From Chalciporus piperatus (lineage: Eukaryota; Basidiomycota; Agaricomycetes; Boletales; Boletaceae), in assembly GCA_038093975.1 (NCBI GenBank), contig JBBPTG010000105.1:24552-88551 (forward strand): a stretch of 64,000 nucleotides of DNA, written 5' to 3'. The translations under genes and the position numbers were made by a program. Positions 43,668-55,759 of this stretch are shown one piece after another. Each line of letters starts with the position of its first letter. Position 1 is the stretch's first letter. Below the pieces are notes generated by a model that did not search any database, had not been told where the DNA came from, and saw only the letters and a list, made by a program, of their open reading frames with translations.

Positions 43668-46500
43668 GGGCGGCGGTCCTTGTACTCTGTTTCTACGTAG
43701 CGGGAAGTTTTCTGACGAGTAGCACTCTTTGCACAGTTTTGTTTGATCTCGAGCATTCTACGAGGAGGTTGTCTTATACTTGTTGGAACGAGGGCCAACG
43801 CCATCAGCGCCTTGCCAATGATAAGGCAGGGCGTAAGGAGGGTCGAGTCTCCGTACAACATGGAGGCATGGGAGGCCAAGTGGTAGATGAAGGAAGGGTC
43901 ATCGAGTAACGGAGCCGCAGCCAGAACATTGGCAAATGAACCATTGATGACGGGGTGCTGGCCAAGATGAGATGGTAGTTACGTTTTCTTGTGTTTTTGT
44001 GACGAGGATATGGCTGTGGAATTTCAATGAAGGATGTGGCTGATGGGAGACTGCGTCGGGGAAGAAAAAAAAGTGACTGGCGCGTCCGATTGGCGCCCCC
44101 GATGGAACGTTTTGCACTCTTTCCCCTATCATGTTCTTGAACTCCGGCCTCGGTTGAATAATGGCGACGGTTCAATAGTTCCCAATATACTGCTGCGAAT
44201 CGCAGGAGTCTGTTCAGTTTGACCCGGGTTGGCCCGCGGACGAAGATCAGCACGAAAAGCGAGCCAACCCCAAAATGGGCTGCCTGGCTTGTGTTGCACT
44301 CCAGGCTGCAACATCAAATTGTATCGACGGCAAGCTAATCTGTGCTGATCAAAGTCGGATTAGATGCGATATCAGTGCTATACCTTGCGCGTTTGCAGGC
44401 GAGAACTTCCCTCTACATCTCCTACCTCGAGAAAACTTCATCGCTTGGCCACTAACCTTGTTTCTAGACATCGAGACTTGCGAAGTCGCAGGTTCGCAAG
44501 CTTTGTACTTGAAAACCCATGCGAGCCATGTAATCCTGGCTGGACAACGCTCCCGTCAATACGATCCACCCACGGACATGCACCGACTTCCTGGACAACA
44601 TCCGCTGGATTTGGCGGCACGAACCTCGGGAACACACAGTTTCAGGTGACAGTAGATGCTGTCGTGGGCCACCGTCTCGAGTATGGCATTAGGATGAGCA
44701 TTTCCTGCCAACAGAGAAAAATTGGATGTCCTTTCCCATCACATACGCACGCACGTCAATCTGGGAGGTGTCGGTGGCGAGTACACTTGTAGCTCAAATC
44801 GGTAAACTGGGTGATGGCGCTCACGACGCTGCTATCAATCCAATCAATTCAACTTCGAGTCAATCTGACAGATGCATTGACAATGACATGCTGAACACAC
44901 CTCTAAGCAGAAAGCTGATTCGCGTTCATGATCGTCAGGGATTTTCCCAAAGTTCAATTCATTGATTGATGGAGGAGAATGTGACGTCGTCACGCCGGTG
45001 CCACTGCCAGAGTGCAAATGTGTTGTGGTTCGGGAGCGTCTACGCATGTCTGGGTAGCATCAGTTGGCTGCGCAGGCAAAGTTTCTGATAGATGGGATAG
45101 TACCGCTAACGAATACGTTGCAAACTGACGACAAAGCAACAGAGGCACTCCGAGTCCGCCTTGCTCATGCAGTGGCTGAAGTTTCGTTACACCAAATTCT
45201 CGGCCAGTAGGTAATTTGCGCCCAATTTGAACCCCAGTCCCGCCGGATCCACCTGCAAGAGACATCCAACTCTCCCTCGATTTCTATTTCTCCTTCCTTT
45301 CACTGAAGATATTTCGGTGAATTTTTTCTCCGTTTGTACTATGGCTGGGTCGAAGGAGCAAGTCCCCAGAAAAGTTCTCCTCCAGTCAGCTGGGACCCGC
45401 AGTTTCTCTATGTCAGGTCTCCTGGGAGCATGACGATGCCCGTCTGGTTCCTCGTAAGTGCGACGATATCCCCTTCCCCCAATATCGTTGGCAAGCATAG
45501 ACTGCCGCGTAACAGTCTAGGCACCCTCGTAGGGCGTATCTCGTTCATCAAGCTGGACATTCATCGAAGGCAACATGTGGGCCTAGTCAGTTGGTACCTA
45601 TCAGGTGTTCTGCACGTGGTTTTGAAGGCTGACGACCCCCATTATCTCGGTGTGTTCCTAGGCATACCCCTTCTCTGCTGCGGCCATTTGAACAAATGTT
45701 TTGAACCAGAAGCCTCAGGTAGCATCGCTCTCGAGAAAACTGAGAACGCCTGGGACGTATATCTGTATCGTTTATCTCTACACGTTTGCCCATTTGACTG
45801 ATACCAATACAGGAGGCAAAATGCCAAGCTCCATACGTTTTTTCAAGAGTGCAAGGTCACCAGTTTCTTCCAATGCAGTTCGCTACGAAAACCTGGCGAA
45901 CGAAAGCGCCGTAAGCCGTTCAATGTTTTTGACACAAATGCTGGCACGCTGATATTTACCAGGCTGTTAGACTCCTCAGGATCGTTGTAAAACTCACAGA
46001 ACAATTCAGCCACTCGCTTGCCAAGATGTGTTAGTCCCCTTCCTCGCGAGACTGCCTGCGCCGCAGAATACTGGAACGATCTTATCGTTCGATCGACTTT
46101 ACTAACATAATATCAATCCGTCCAATCCAAACATGAGGATGGCCCAGCCAGTTTGTTTTCCACTGCCCTTATTTTACGTCTCGGGTCAAGCTGTACTTGA
46201 CGCTAGTGGCCAACTAGACGCCAAACCTAATTTACAATGCGCCACCCGTTTTCCCCGTTCTATCATTCTTCATAACGAGTCAAACCATGCATCATGGAAA
46301 TCGTGAGGCCAGAGCGGTGTCAGTGAGGCCTTGGGGGTGGAGGAAGCTATATTAGCACGCTCCTTCCTACAGCCTCGCGGGAACATTAATTGTAAGTGGA
46401 GCATCTTCTCCACATGTCCATGTACCTTGGTCGTGACGCCAAGCCGGGACTTGGTGTATGGCCAAGCTCCGTGGAATGTTAACTTGAAACCTAGTTTAGG
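43668..46500. other. Poorly resolved region with weak open frames
   Basis: Overlapping open frames occur on both strands. Examples are 44275-44649 and 44364-44792 (+), 45334-45801 (+, 155 codons) and 45187-45498 (-). Some stretches look coding by eye, but I could not assemble an exon chain or recognise a domain. The 5' exons of the dysferlin-type protein are expected somewhere in its right part. Confidence 0.3.
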
Positions 46501-47165
46501 GCGACTTTCCATTACTTACCCGGCCGGCATTACGACTCGAGGATTACCACAAATGGAGGCCTGATCAAGAACCTGAAGAAGACTCGGATCCGGACTGCAT
46601 GTACTTCAAATCGGGTAATGTGCCTGAGCGTTGGTCTCCAGATGGTGACCGGAAGCGACGCAAGTCGGTGGTCATGTTTGGGCGAGGAGATGGTGAGGAG
46701 GAGGACGGTAGACGATGGAGCGTCAACAACGAGTTCTGGTACTGCCACCTCCACGACAGCCAGCGCGAATCAGAGGGCAAGAGTATGGAGAGATATGATA
46801 AGGGTGTGTGGTTGAAGGCGAATCTGAGGCCGAATGAACGAGTTGGGTGGACGAGGGGTAGGGATGGGTGGTGTGATGTGGTGTCGGTGGAGAAGTCAGG
46901 TACGTCCCATTTTCTGTTTCTGTTTCCCCTGTAAATTGCCCTGTTTCATATTCTGGATGTATGCGCATCGATCCACCATATCCTCTCTGTTTCTCGATGA
47001 CAAGTGGACGGACGGACGACTGACGTGCTCTGCACAGCAGCAACCTCACGTTTTCATTATCCCCTGGTTGGGCATTCGTCGAGACGGAGGGATGGCGTCC
47101 TTATTCGCGTGCTGTGTGGGCGATTGAAGACGGTGGAGCTTCTGTGACGGCAATGGGCGCTGAGT
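46501..47165 (+). CDS. Dysferlin-domain (Mug65/peroxin-like) protein, C-terminal exons
   Basis: An exon opening after a tttag acceptor reads FPLLTRPALRLEDYHKWRPD, then an acidic segment, NNEFWYCHLHDSQ and ANLRPNERVGWTRGRDGW. After an intron the next exon gives SNLTFSLSPGWAFVETEGWR followed by AVWAIEDGGASV and a stop. The pattern of Trp residues around NLTFSLxPGWxFVETExW is what I know from the dysferlin (DysF) domain of fungal peroxin/Mug65/Spo73 proteins, which act at membranes (peroxisomes or the forming spore membrane). Upstream exons are not identified and the phase of the last join is uncertain, so the start and the exact end are provisional. Function is a family inference only. Confidence 0.5.
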
Positions 47166-49715
47166 AGCGGATCGTTGGAACTTCATCGTATTAATTCCCC
47201 GTCGCTCACCTGTCTTTCCTATGCCGAAACTCATATCGATCCTGCCGCCGCCCCTTGCACACGCAAACTTGCAACCTAGACGGTTGGATACACACGACAG
47301 ACACGTGGATACCATTCGCGGGTTTATCTGTGGTGATCATTGGATTAGATGAGACGGTATTAGTTCTGGCTGTCTGCTGAGCAGGTAAGTACCCTCTATT
47401 CCACCCCCAGACCCACGCGGCTGTCATCACTTTGTCACTGACCTTGATCTCAGATGTCAACCCTCGGGAATCACTACTCAGGAAAGGCTTGTGGGAGACA
47501 TACAATTTTAACTGGACAAACGTAGGTCCCCGTCAATAAGATGCCAGGCAGACATGTAACAGAACTGTTCTCTTTGACAGCCATACGCCAGAGTTTTTAG
47601 TCTCAGACTGGACGTCGGGAGTGAGCAATTCCGCCGTGCAGTATGGAGAGCGCGGCGTCATCGCTCTGAGCCAGAACACCTGGATTCTGCCAAGAGAGAG
47701 ATCACCTGCACACTATTTCTACTGCAGAACGCAAGAGTGTCATTATGTGGGAGGAATCAGAGATTGCGTACTGTCTCTAGCTCGAATCGGCAAAGGGGCG
47801 AGTGCGGACGCGTGCATCTATCGCATCTATTGGTATAATTGTTTCAGTGCAAATTTGACAGATTTCTTGACCACTACTGAACATACCTCCATCGCGTTTG
47901 TGAAGCAAAGTTCTGACTCGGACTCCGTTGGTTGGCGACGACTTTAGTTTCGTTTGCTAGAGCAAAATGAATTCGGCGGTCGAGTTCGGCGTGGGCGCCT
48001 AGTGCACACCTACACTTGAGTGCGTATATCAGTCGGCCTCGCGGTCAAATAATCCACCAAATGGGTGCCGCTGAGGGCGACGATACTCAGTTGACCAAGT
48101 GGTGTGGACGGTCCAGAAGAGCAAGATTACACTCAGATTACGCACCCTTACCGACGGTCACCATTCCGTGGGCACTACGCCGGCTCACAATTTTCCTTTC
48201 ACCCAACCACAACGACAACTTCAACCATATCACAAGTAGAATCGTTCTTTCCTTCTCCTGCGTCTAACCCCCCTGATTTTTTTCTAGATAAAACTGAATA
48301 ATTTTCACAAGTTATCCGCACGAGCGCTCGATCGCAACCAGCTCCTTCCTTGGCAATTCGTGGAAGAGACTCGCATCACTTGAAGGACGCATATTCCACA
48401 AACCAGGAGATCTATCAACTGTCTCCTCCCCAGGGGGATCTACCGGGGCCAAGGAGTTTACATCCTCGTCAGTAGCAGTCACGACCAGGTCGCTTCCGAG
48501 TGGAATGGTAAACTGACCCCAATTCCACAAGGGCCGAGCTGCTAAGAGGGTGCTGGCTCATAACCGACATCCCGTTGCCTCATCCTACCTATGCACTGTC
48601 TGCTGCCAGTGGGTGTCTTCCCCACCTATCAAGTGGTGCAGACACTCATTTTGGGAGAGCAGTGCAGCCGTAATGAGCTGGTAGGTGTCAGCTGTGTTCT
48701 GCACGTGGTTTCGAAGAGTTGACAACGTGTATTATCCAACGGCGTTTGCAGAGACTACCTTTTCACCCATTCATCGCCCTTCAACCCGACATGTCTCTTT
48801 GATACCTCGCTTTCATGAAAAGTTCGCAGACCAGCAAGTCACCCAATCTCTCTGCACATCGGTCGCTACGCAGGATGCGGCTGGTATCGCACAGGAAGCA
48901 AAGTACTCAATACCGAGCGTGTTTCAGGACTGCAGTGTGACAAGGTTAATCTGAAGAAGCTCATCTGGACAGAACCTAATATTCGCATGATCTTCACGCT
49001 GTCAATCATTCCTTCCGTAAGCTACCCCGGGGTAACTATAAGTCTATATTTCTGGCACGCTGATGTGCAAAACTACTTAGGGGCCGCTGCTACTGCTAGT
49101 CTTACCCGGACACATCGGTCTCGTGCTATTGACACTGCCCACGCGGAATACTCTGTAAATGTCGGGGTGATCTTATTACTTTACACCTACTGGTCGGACC
49201 ACATAACCCGGTGGATCACGAATTCTGCATCCACGCAACTCAAGCTATTTCCAGCGCCTGGTACAGTAGCTGTCCCTAGAGCGTGACCCAAGGCCTCGTT
49301 TCCAACCCATTAAGGCTGTATTATTGGTTGTGATGGAAATCGCGAGGCTGAATGGCACATGCAGGCTGGAATACAAACGAAAGCAGCGACTCGGACATGT
49401 ATGCCATGCAACGTCCACGCCACCACACTTTCGGTTGATCCGACCTGTGGCGTTGTGCCCTCCAACATAGCCGAGACCAAGGGCTGGTGCCGCTGGGTGG
49501 GCTCGCCCTTGACGATTGACCTCCTCTTTCTCCGCGGAAAAGTTCTGTTTAGGCGAACGCACATCACTCGCGGTCGTGTAATTAATAATTCATATGACAG
49601 GAAATTGAGAGAGGATGTGCTAATGTAGTCAGACGCCACCTGAGGCATCGGTGGAGAACCAACGCCGGGCTTGTGAAGGCCTCCCAAACATGAAAAAGTG
49701 AATAAACAACAAGGA
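47166..49715 (+). other. Probable gene or genes on + strand, structure unresolved
   Basis: Several stretches look like exons bounded by good splice sites. One (near 47455) reads VNPRESLLRKGLWETYNFNW. One (48110-48235) reads EEQDYTQITHPYRRSPFRGH and ends at a possible 53 nt intron (gtagaatcg to tttctag), leading to NNFHKLSARALDRNQLLPWQ. Another intron-like segment (48681-48751, gtaggtg to tttgcag) precedes TTFSPIHRPSTRHVSLIPRF. I could not build one continuous frame and recognise no domain. The stretch 49300-49715 holds the 3' flank of CWC27. Confidence 0.3.
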
Positions 49716-51909
49716 CTACCGTCTTCGGTGATGGGACCCACCCTTCCCTCTAGATGCACGCTTTCTTTCCCTCTCTTCTTCCCGTGCCCTTGCACTCCGT
49801 TGTCTCGGGTCTATAACCTCATATTCCCGCTCCGCCTTCCTTGACTCTTCACCATCATCCTTGGGGAAGTGGAGAGCATGACCCAAGAAACCTCGATCAT
49901 TATCCACCTCAATGCCCTCATCATCCCCTTCCCCACCCATCGTTTCCCCACCTTGATCGCCTTCAGCTTTGCCCCCTTCATCCTCCACCTGATCGGCGTC
50001 CCAGCTCGATGTCGTGGCTTGTAACATTCCCCTGAATTTGCTCAATGCCTCGAGTACATCCCCTTCGTCCTTCCGTCCCTTGCCCTTCTTTTGGAGTCCT
50101 CGTCCCTTGGAATACTTGGCAAGCTCTTCCGCGAGATAGGATTTTTGCTTCTTTGCTTTCCTCCGTTCAGCTTCGTCATCACTGTCCTCGCCACCCTCAC
50201 GCCGTCGAGTGAGCTTTCGGATCTCAGCCTCCATCTTTTCGATCTCGGCTTGACGTGCGTCGCTGCGAACAGTATAAGCATGATCCGTAATGGTCGGCGC
50301 TATGTTGTTACACACCTCGTCGATGCCTTGTCTTGTGCGTGTTTCTCCCTGATTTTGGACACATCCGTATCCTTGTTCTTCTTCTCGTCCTCCTTCTGCA
50401 CGGGTTATTGTCAACGAAAGTCCATTCTATGTATGAACGGGAATATACTTTTGTCGGCGGCGGTACTGACGACTTCTCCGAACTTGGTCCCCATCCTTCC
50501 GCGTCGGCTTTCTTGGGCGGTGGAGGTTTCAATATGTCCGGCATCGGTACTGACAAGGCTCCGGAGTCGTCGATCACTATGAAGGTGTCGATCTTTGTAT
50601 GATTTCTTCCAAAAGGCCGGAACACTCACAGTCAGGCCTCGCCATGTCTTTCTTCTTGAACACAACTTCCTCCTCGTCCTCCCCCTCTATCCCTTCATCA
50701 TCCCCGAAACTCAGCAACTTGACGTTCCTTCAAGTAAAGCCATCGTCCACAAAAACGTAATTGACCGTAAAGCCATTCCACCCACTTTTTAGCACCCTTT
50801 CGTCGTTCTGCTTCTTCCCGCTCACGCTGTGTAGCTTCTCGAGCACGTTGTTGTGCGCGCTTCTCAGCAGCTGTGATGCGCGGTACTATATCGGGGAATG
50901 GGTTATCGATGATTCTGATGGATTTTATCTTGGGTGGACTAGAATGTGCCGGCTTGAGTTAGGTTGAACAGCGAGATTTGACGGGGGACTTTGGGATCAA
51001 CGGGGGGGAGAAGACTACGGATACGTACTATACTGGTCGTTCGTGTTCGTCAAGTTCTAAGAGGATCGTTCATTGGTGTGTCTTCTATGGTGGTGTGAGG
51101 TGGAAACATACCCATCTCTCCGATCTTCAAGGCATCTGGGCAGTGAGGTCAGCGATTCGAGTTACGCGCCAACACCCCAGAAGACGTACTATACAGCGTA
51201 TCGCCTACGACCCTCCCGAATAGCGTATGCTTCCCCTGTAGCTCATCCGCCCGGTCTTCGTGCGAGGTTCACTCTCGTTAGCCTACCAGTAATCCCAGAA
51301 AGGGACGAGAAAGCGCACAGACGGAAACGTACCGAGAGTAATGAAGAACTGCGAGTCGTTCGTGTTCTTCTCTCCGCTGTTCGCCATCGCCACCAGTCCA
51401 CGGTGGGAATACCTCAACCGAGGATGAATCTCATCTTCGAACGGCTCTGGAAGGAGAGTACCCAAGAATGCGTTTCTCAGTCTTTAAATACAGAATCACA
51501 CAGAGGACCATCACGTACCACCATAGAACGACTCTCCGCCTGCTCCCGTGCCAGTTCTGTCACCAGTTTGGACGAGGAAACCGGGAACCACTCTGCAAGT
51601 CCACCGAATCAGAAGCGCGTCACAGTCGCGGACCTGAGATGTCCGCACCTATGAAATATGACACCGTCGTAGTATCCTGACCGTTAGACGCGAGGTTAGC
51701 CGTAAAACACGAAGCGCGGTGTTGTACGCACCTTCAAGGGCAAGCGCTATGAAGTTCCTGCATGTTTTTGGCGTTTCCTGTGGACGTGCACTGTCGGATC
51801 AACAGAGAGCCGTTTTCGGGAACGCTGTTCGCACCTTTGACCATAATTCTATGTCAATCTCACCGACAGTGGTGTCGAGAATAACGCGTCCATGTGTCGG
51901 TAGAGCCAT
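49716..51909 (-). CDS. CWC27: Cwc27-like spliceosomal cyclophilin
   Basis: The start MALPTHGRVILDTTVGEIDI (51909) opens a cyclophilin-type fold. Further exons give ETPKTCRNFIALALEGYYDG and VIFHR, then RLRYSHRGLVAMANSGEKNT and SQFFITL, the cyclophilin core. After the domain comes a long charged region: IEKMEAEIRKLTRRREGGED is a likely coiled coil, KKQKSYLAEELAKYSKGRGL is the conserved Cwc27 C-terminal motif, and the end is KRASRGKGGSHHRRR. Cwc27 is a cyclophilin-fold protein of the activated spliceosome that pairs with Cwc22. Whether the fungal protein has isomerase activity is not evident, because not all active-site residues could be placed across the many short introns. The size and layout are normal. 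Confidence 0.86.
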
Positions 51910-51963
51910 CTGAAGTCAAGGTATCCAATAAACCAATGCAATACCGAGGTTCCCGATTCGTCA

Positions 51964-51982
51964 ATTAGTTAGGGTTAGGGTT
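51964..51982. promoter_or_regulatory. Telobox-like motif
   Basis: The string ttagttagggttagggttt sits 55-75 bp upstream of the CWC27 start codon and just beyond the 3' end of HSE1. Two and a half TTAGGG units are too few for a degenerate telomere. A Tbf1/TRF-type promoter site is more likely. Confidence 0.4.
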
Positions 51983-52045
51983 TACCCATCTCCATTCATT
52001 GCAAGTTAGTACTCTACAACGGCAATTCACGACATCCGATAGATT

Positions 52046-54894
52046 CTAAGACGGTGCTCCTCCCGGCACCGCATAAGCATGTTGTGGCGCCCCAGCTCCT
52101 GACCCTACAGCCATCTCCGAGAATTGATGCTGCAACGTTCCAACTCCGTAATCGTACCCTGGTCCTTGACCATAGACTGGGGATTGACCATGTCCACTCG
52201 CACTACCCGGACCTCCTCCGTAGGCGGGTGATTGCATAGGGGGTTGCCCAGACGGATAGCCGTATGGGGCCGCTCCTTGCGGTGACGAAGACTGCGCTCC
52301 ACCAGCAGAATCAGCATGGTATCCGTATGGTCCCGGTGGCTGCGAAGAGGTGGGTTGGGAGTAGGACGGTTGTCCAGAAACGTTAGGTTGAGACGCTACA
52401 TATTGGGGCTGAGCAGCTGGTTGGATGGGCGAGAGCGATTGGCCTTGGGGTTGCATGCCTTGTGCTTGAGCTGGTGGAGCATGTTGCGCGGCGTCAGGTA
52501 GAGCATCTGTCAAACCTGGCACCGAGAAGAAGTAAACAGTGCCAGCGGGGTCTTTGCCACCTTGTACATAGTACTGCGCCCACGCTTGAACATTTGGGTC
52601 CGTGTATGTCGCACGCGGGTCGTATACATATGGTGGACCGGATGGCTCAGGCTCAGCTTGACTCTGGACTGGAGGTTGGGCAGGTTGCATGGTTTCAACC
52701 GGTGAGGTGTGATACGGCTGAGGTCCCTGAGGTTGAGGCTGGGGATGAGGTTGAGATTGAGGTTGAGATTGAGATTGAGGTTGAGGTTGATGCTGAGACT
52801 GAGGTTGAGGCTGAGACTGAGGCTGAGGTTGGGGATGAGGCTGAGGCTGAGATTGAGGTTGATGCTGGGGCTGAGGCTGGGGCTGATACTGGGGCTGAGG
52901 TTGAGGTTGATACTGTGGCTGTTGCTGGTGGGGATAAGGTGATTGCGCAGGTTGCTGGACCAGTCCACCATATGGTTGACCAGCTCCTGGGGGATATCCT
53001 GGCCCGATGCCATACCCGGCATCTCCGTGTTGCTGTGAAAACTGACTGTCTGGATAACCAGTTGGTGGGGCATAGCCGTACGGTTGAGGAGGCTGCTGAT
53101 CATACGCAGGCGTGGCAGCATGGTATCCGTAAGGGGGCTGATGGCCATATTCCTGGCGGGGGTACGGCGCTTGTCCGTGTCCATAATCTTGGCGCGCGGC
53201 AGCATCGTACACTGGCGAAGAAGTTAGTCAAGGTCGACAGACTAGAGGGGTGACTTACTGCCAGCGTGTCTCGTTAGACTGTCTTCCATCATACGGTCAA
53301 AGATGACCCGTGCCTTCACGAAGGTTTCGTTCATAGACACAAGATCGGCTATACGCGGGTTAACGCGTGTTCTCTGATGAGAATCAAGCGATCGCACCTC
53401 GTTTTTGACTGTATTTGTCAATAAGCTTGACAATCTTGGGCCGAAGGGACATGCAGGATCGATATAATTCCTAAAGTCGTGATCTAAGATCATGGTGCAT
53501 GGACTTCGAGAACTCGCGAACCTGAATTTCCTCATTATCGGCGAGGTTTTCCCCGGAGGATTCCAACCCGCCAAGCACGGTCAGTAATCTATCAACATTT
53601 GCGGCCTGGGCAAACACAGCCGCTTCTTTCTCTGCTTCCCTTGCAAGCTCAGCCGCAGTTGGCTCCGGGAGTGGTTCCTGGAAGCCCCAATCAGACGAAA
53701 AATATCGGTCAACGAAATTGAATACCGACCACATAGTTAACGGGGAATATCCCCGTCCGCCCCTTCAATTGACCACGCCACCAATCTTTGTACCCACGGT
53801 CAACGACTTTGATGATATCTCCTTTCTCAAACGCGAGCTCTCCAGGCTCGGTGGGCTCAAACGTGTGTAAAGCTTTGACACGGGTGATAGCCTGAATCGA
53901 GGCAGCAGAGGAAGCAACGCCTTGTGAGGGGAGGGAAGTCGTCGACGAAGCTGCGGCTCTTGGAGGACTCTGTGCAGGCACATAGCCTGATGTCTGTAAG
54001 GGTCCAGCCTCATTGCTGGTGCTGGGGCCAGCAGGCGCAGCACCAGAGCCAGAGCCAGAAGCAGAACCGCTGGCACCATTTAACTGTGCAGAGTAACCCT
54101 TGTATTCCGCGTATCCGCCCCTGCCACCCTTGTCCTGCATTGACATCTCAAGTGCACGTTGCAGCTCTTCCTCCTCTCGCCGACGAACTTCATCTTCGAC
54201 AGCAGGCGGAGCAGGCTCGTTAGGGGGCTCAAATTTGTAATCTTCAAAGCGCGATTCAGTTTACAATCGGAATAGTGAAGATGAAATCACACTTTTCGCT
54301 TCCAGATTGCTGTAGCATTCTTCCATCACACTAAGCGAAGGGTCGTTCCCGAACTCAGTGGTCCAAACAGCGACCAGGTGAAGAGCTCTCTTGCGAACCT
54401 TGTCATGCGTCGTCTGAGTGGGCAGGGTATAAGCGCGCATCAAAGATGTTCAGCTTTTGAAATTTCCGCACCCGATCGGTGATTATCTTTTCAAGAGCTT
54501 GAGTAAATGCGCGTGAGGCCAGTTCGCGGTGAAGATCGATGCCACAATTCTTAGAGAGAGATTCTGAGAGTGCTAGCGCGTAGAGTTGAACGTTTGGACT
54601 GCGGTGGGCGAGGCGTTTGATGACGGCTGCGATGACATTGCGTGCGCTGTGGCGAACTGGGTGTTAGAGTAGCGGTTTAGATCGAGAGATAGTCAAAGCA
54701 GTACCCTGTTTCGCCCTCGTCCTGCACCTTGTCACAGAGGTTGAGAATGACCTCCCAGTTCTCGCCTGTCAGGTTCTCGTCTGTGGCTTTGGCTGCGTAT
54801 GTGTGTGATATGGCATAAGTGGTTGCCATGCTGATATGCGAGACTACGCACCGACAATATCATCGTAAGGGTTTGTCTGTCCTGCTTTGAACAT
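52046..54894 (-). CDS. HSE1: ESCRT-0 subunit Hse1 (STAM-like)
   Basis: The start MFKAGQTNPYDDIV is followed by the VHS domain (ENLTGENWEVILNLCDKVQD, VIKRLAHRSPNVQLYALALS, SKNCGIDLHRELASRAFTQA). Next come a ubiquitin-interacting motif (EEEELQRALEMSMQDKG) and an SH3 domain (ALHTFEPTEPGELAFEKGD, DWWRGQLKGRTGIFPVNYV). The GAT region follows (AANVDRLLTVLGGLESSGEN, MNETFVKARVIFDRMMEDSL). The last 390 codons are a Tyr/Gln/Pro/Gly-rich tail ending AYAVPGGAPS. This VHS-UIM-SH3-GAT order defines Hse1, which with Vps27 collects ubiquitinated membrane proteins on endosomes for delivery to the vacuole. The tail contains a roughly 200 nt hexanucleotide array of Gln-Pro/Gln-Ser codons. Introns are short and canonical. 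The gene is intact. Confidence 0.93.
52716..52926 (-). repeat. Hexanucleotide array encoding Gln-Pro/Gln-Ser in HSE1
   Basis: On the coding strand the unit is CAGCCT/CAACCT/CAATCT, repeated more than 30 times with small variations. It gives QPQPQSQPQ runs and His/Tyr variants. Both strands are open across the array because of its 6 nt period, so the Glu/Val-rich and Leu/Arg-rich frames there are artefacts. Slippage-driven length variation between strains is expected. Confidence 0.9.
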
Positions 54895-55757
54895 TGCTAG
54901 GGCTGTGGTCGGCTCTGTGTTGAGCTCGACTGTTGTGGTCGTTGACGAAGGTCTTGATCGAGTTGGACTAGACTCAGCTGCGTGGGGCAGTGTCGATATC
55001 TGGTCTCGTGGTCGGCGCAAACAGCCGCTTGACATTAGTACAAACAAAAACCAGATAGATTACAACCACACAGTCTACCGTACGCGTAACGATGACCAAA
55101 AAAATCTGTGTGGGGGCCATAAACTCATTGCAGGTGTGCATTTGGATATTCGCGGTTCGATCCTAAAGCAGTTTCTACTGGCAAGGGTGTTACACCTTCG
55201 ACCAGCGAGTCTCCGTTTAAACATTGTCCCTAGGACTCTTGGAATGGTCGCCCCAGACTACGCAATCTTCATAAGTACCAGAACCATTAAGATTCAACCA
55301 GCCTGACTTTATGCGTTAGTGGAAAATGTAAGTCGTGCCACTTTTCTCCGCCGTTGCATCTTCAGAACAGGAGTCGCACAGATGGGTATGAGAATGGACG
55401 TAGCATGTCTTGATTCGTGCACCTCATTTTTGCCCCTGCAGAACACAGTGACCAGGCCCATAGCTGCTATATAAGTGGACACATTGTCAGACCTCGGTCA
55501 CGCAGACTAAACTTTGTGGGGCTACATTAGGCCCGTGTCTTCCCTCTGGCTTCAGCTGGGCATGTAGGTGTCTCCTGCTGAAAGGATGTTCGAGGTGTTG
55601 CAAGCGAGCTTAACTTTTCACTCTGCTTAGGCAGCGTCTCTCACCCAGCTTATCAGAGGGCATCAAAGGCCTGAGTGGTATCACGTTGTCCTAGTGTTGT
55701 CCGATGGCCAAGTACCGGATGGCGAACGTCAACGTAGTCTTGTGATTCGGCAGGTTG
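54895..55757. other. Intergenic: HSE1 promoter and unassigned sequence
   Basis: The part next to 54894 is the HSE1 promoter. A 139-codon frame (54887-55306, +) overlaps the HSE1 start antisense and has no motif. A possible Pol III B-box-like string (ggttcgatcc, near 55153) has no matching A-box or cloverleaf around it, so I call no tRNA. Confidence 0.45.
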
Positions 55758-55759
55758 CT

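Noticed and set aside
51964..51982. Interstitial telomere
   Set aside because: Only about two and a half TTAGGG units; too short, and placed as a promoter motif.
51909..52046. Possible read-through between HSE1 and CWC27
   Set aside because: Separate stop and start codons with a promoter motif between them; the two proteins match distinct families.
52462..53253. Long + strand frame rich in Glu-Val-Glu-Ile repeats, and a Leu-Arg repeat frame
   Set aside because: Both are antisense readings of the Gln/Pro hexanucleotide array in HSE1, held open by the 6 nt period.
55150..55165. B-box-like ggttcgatcc suggesting another tRNA
   Set aside because: No acceptor stem, anticodon arm or A-box can be formed around it.
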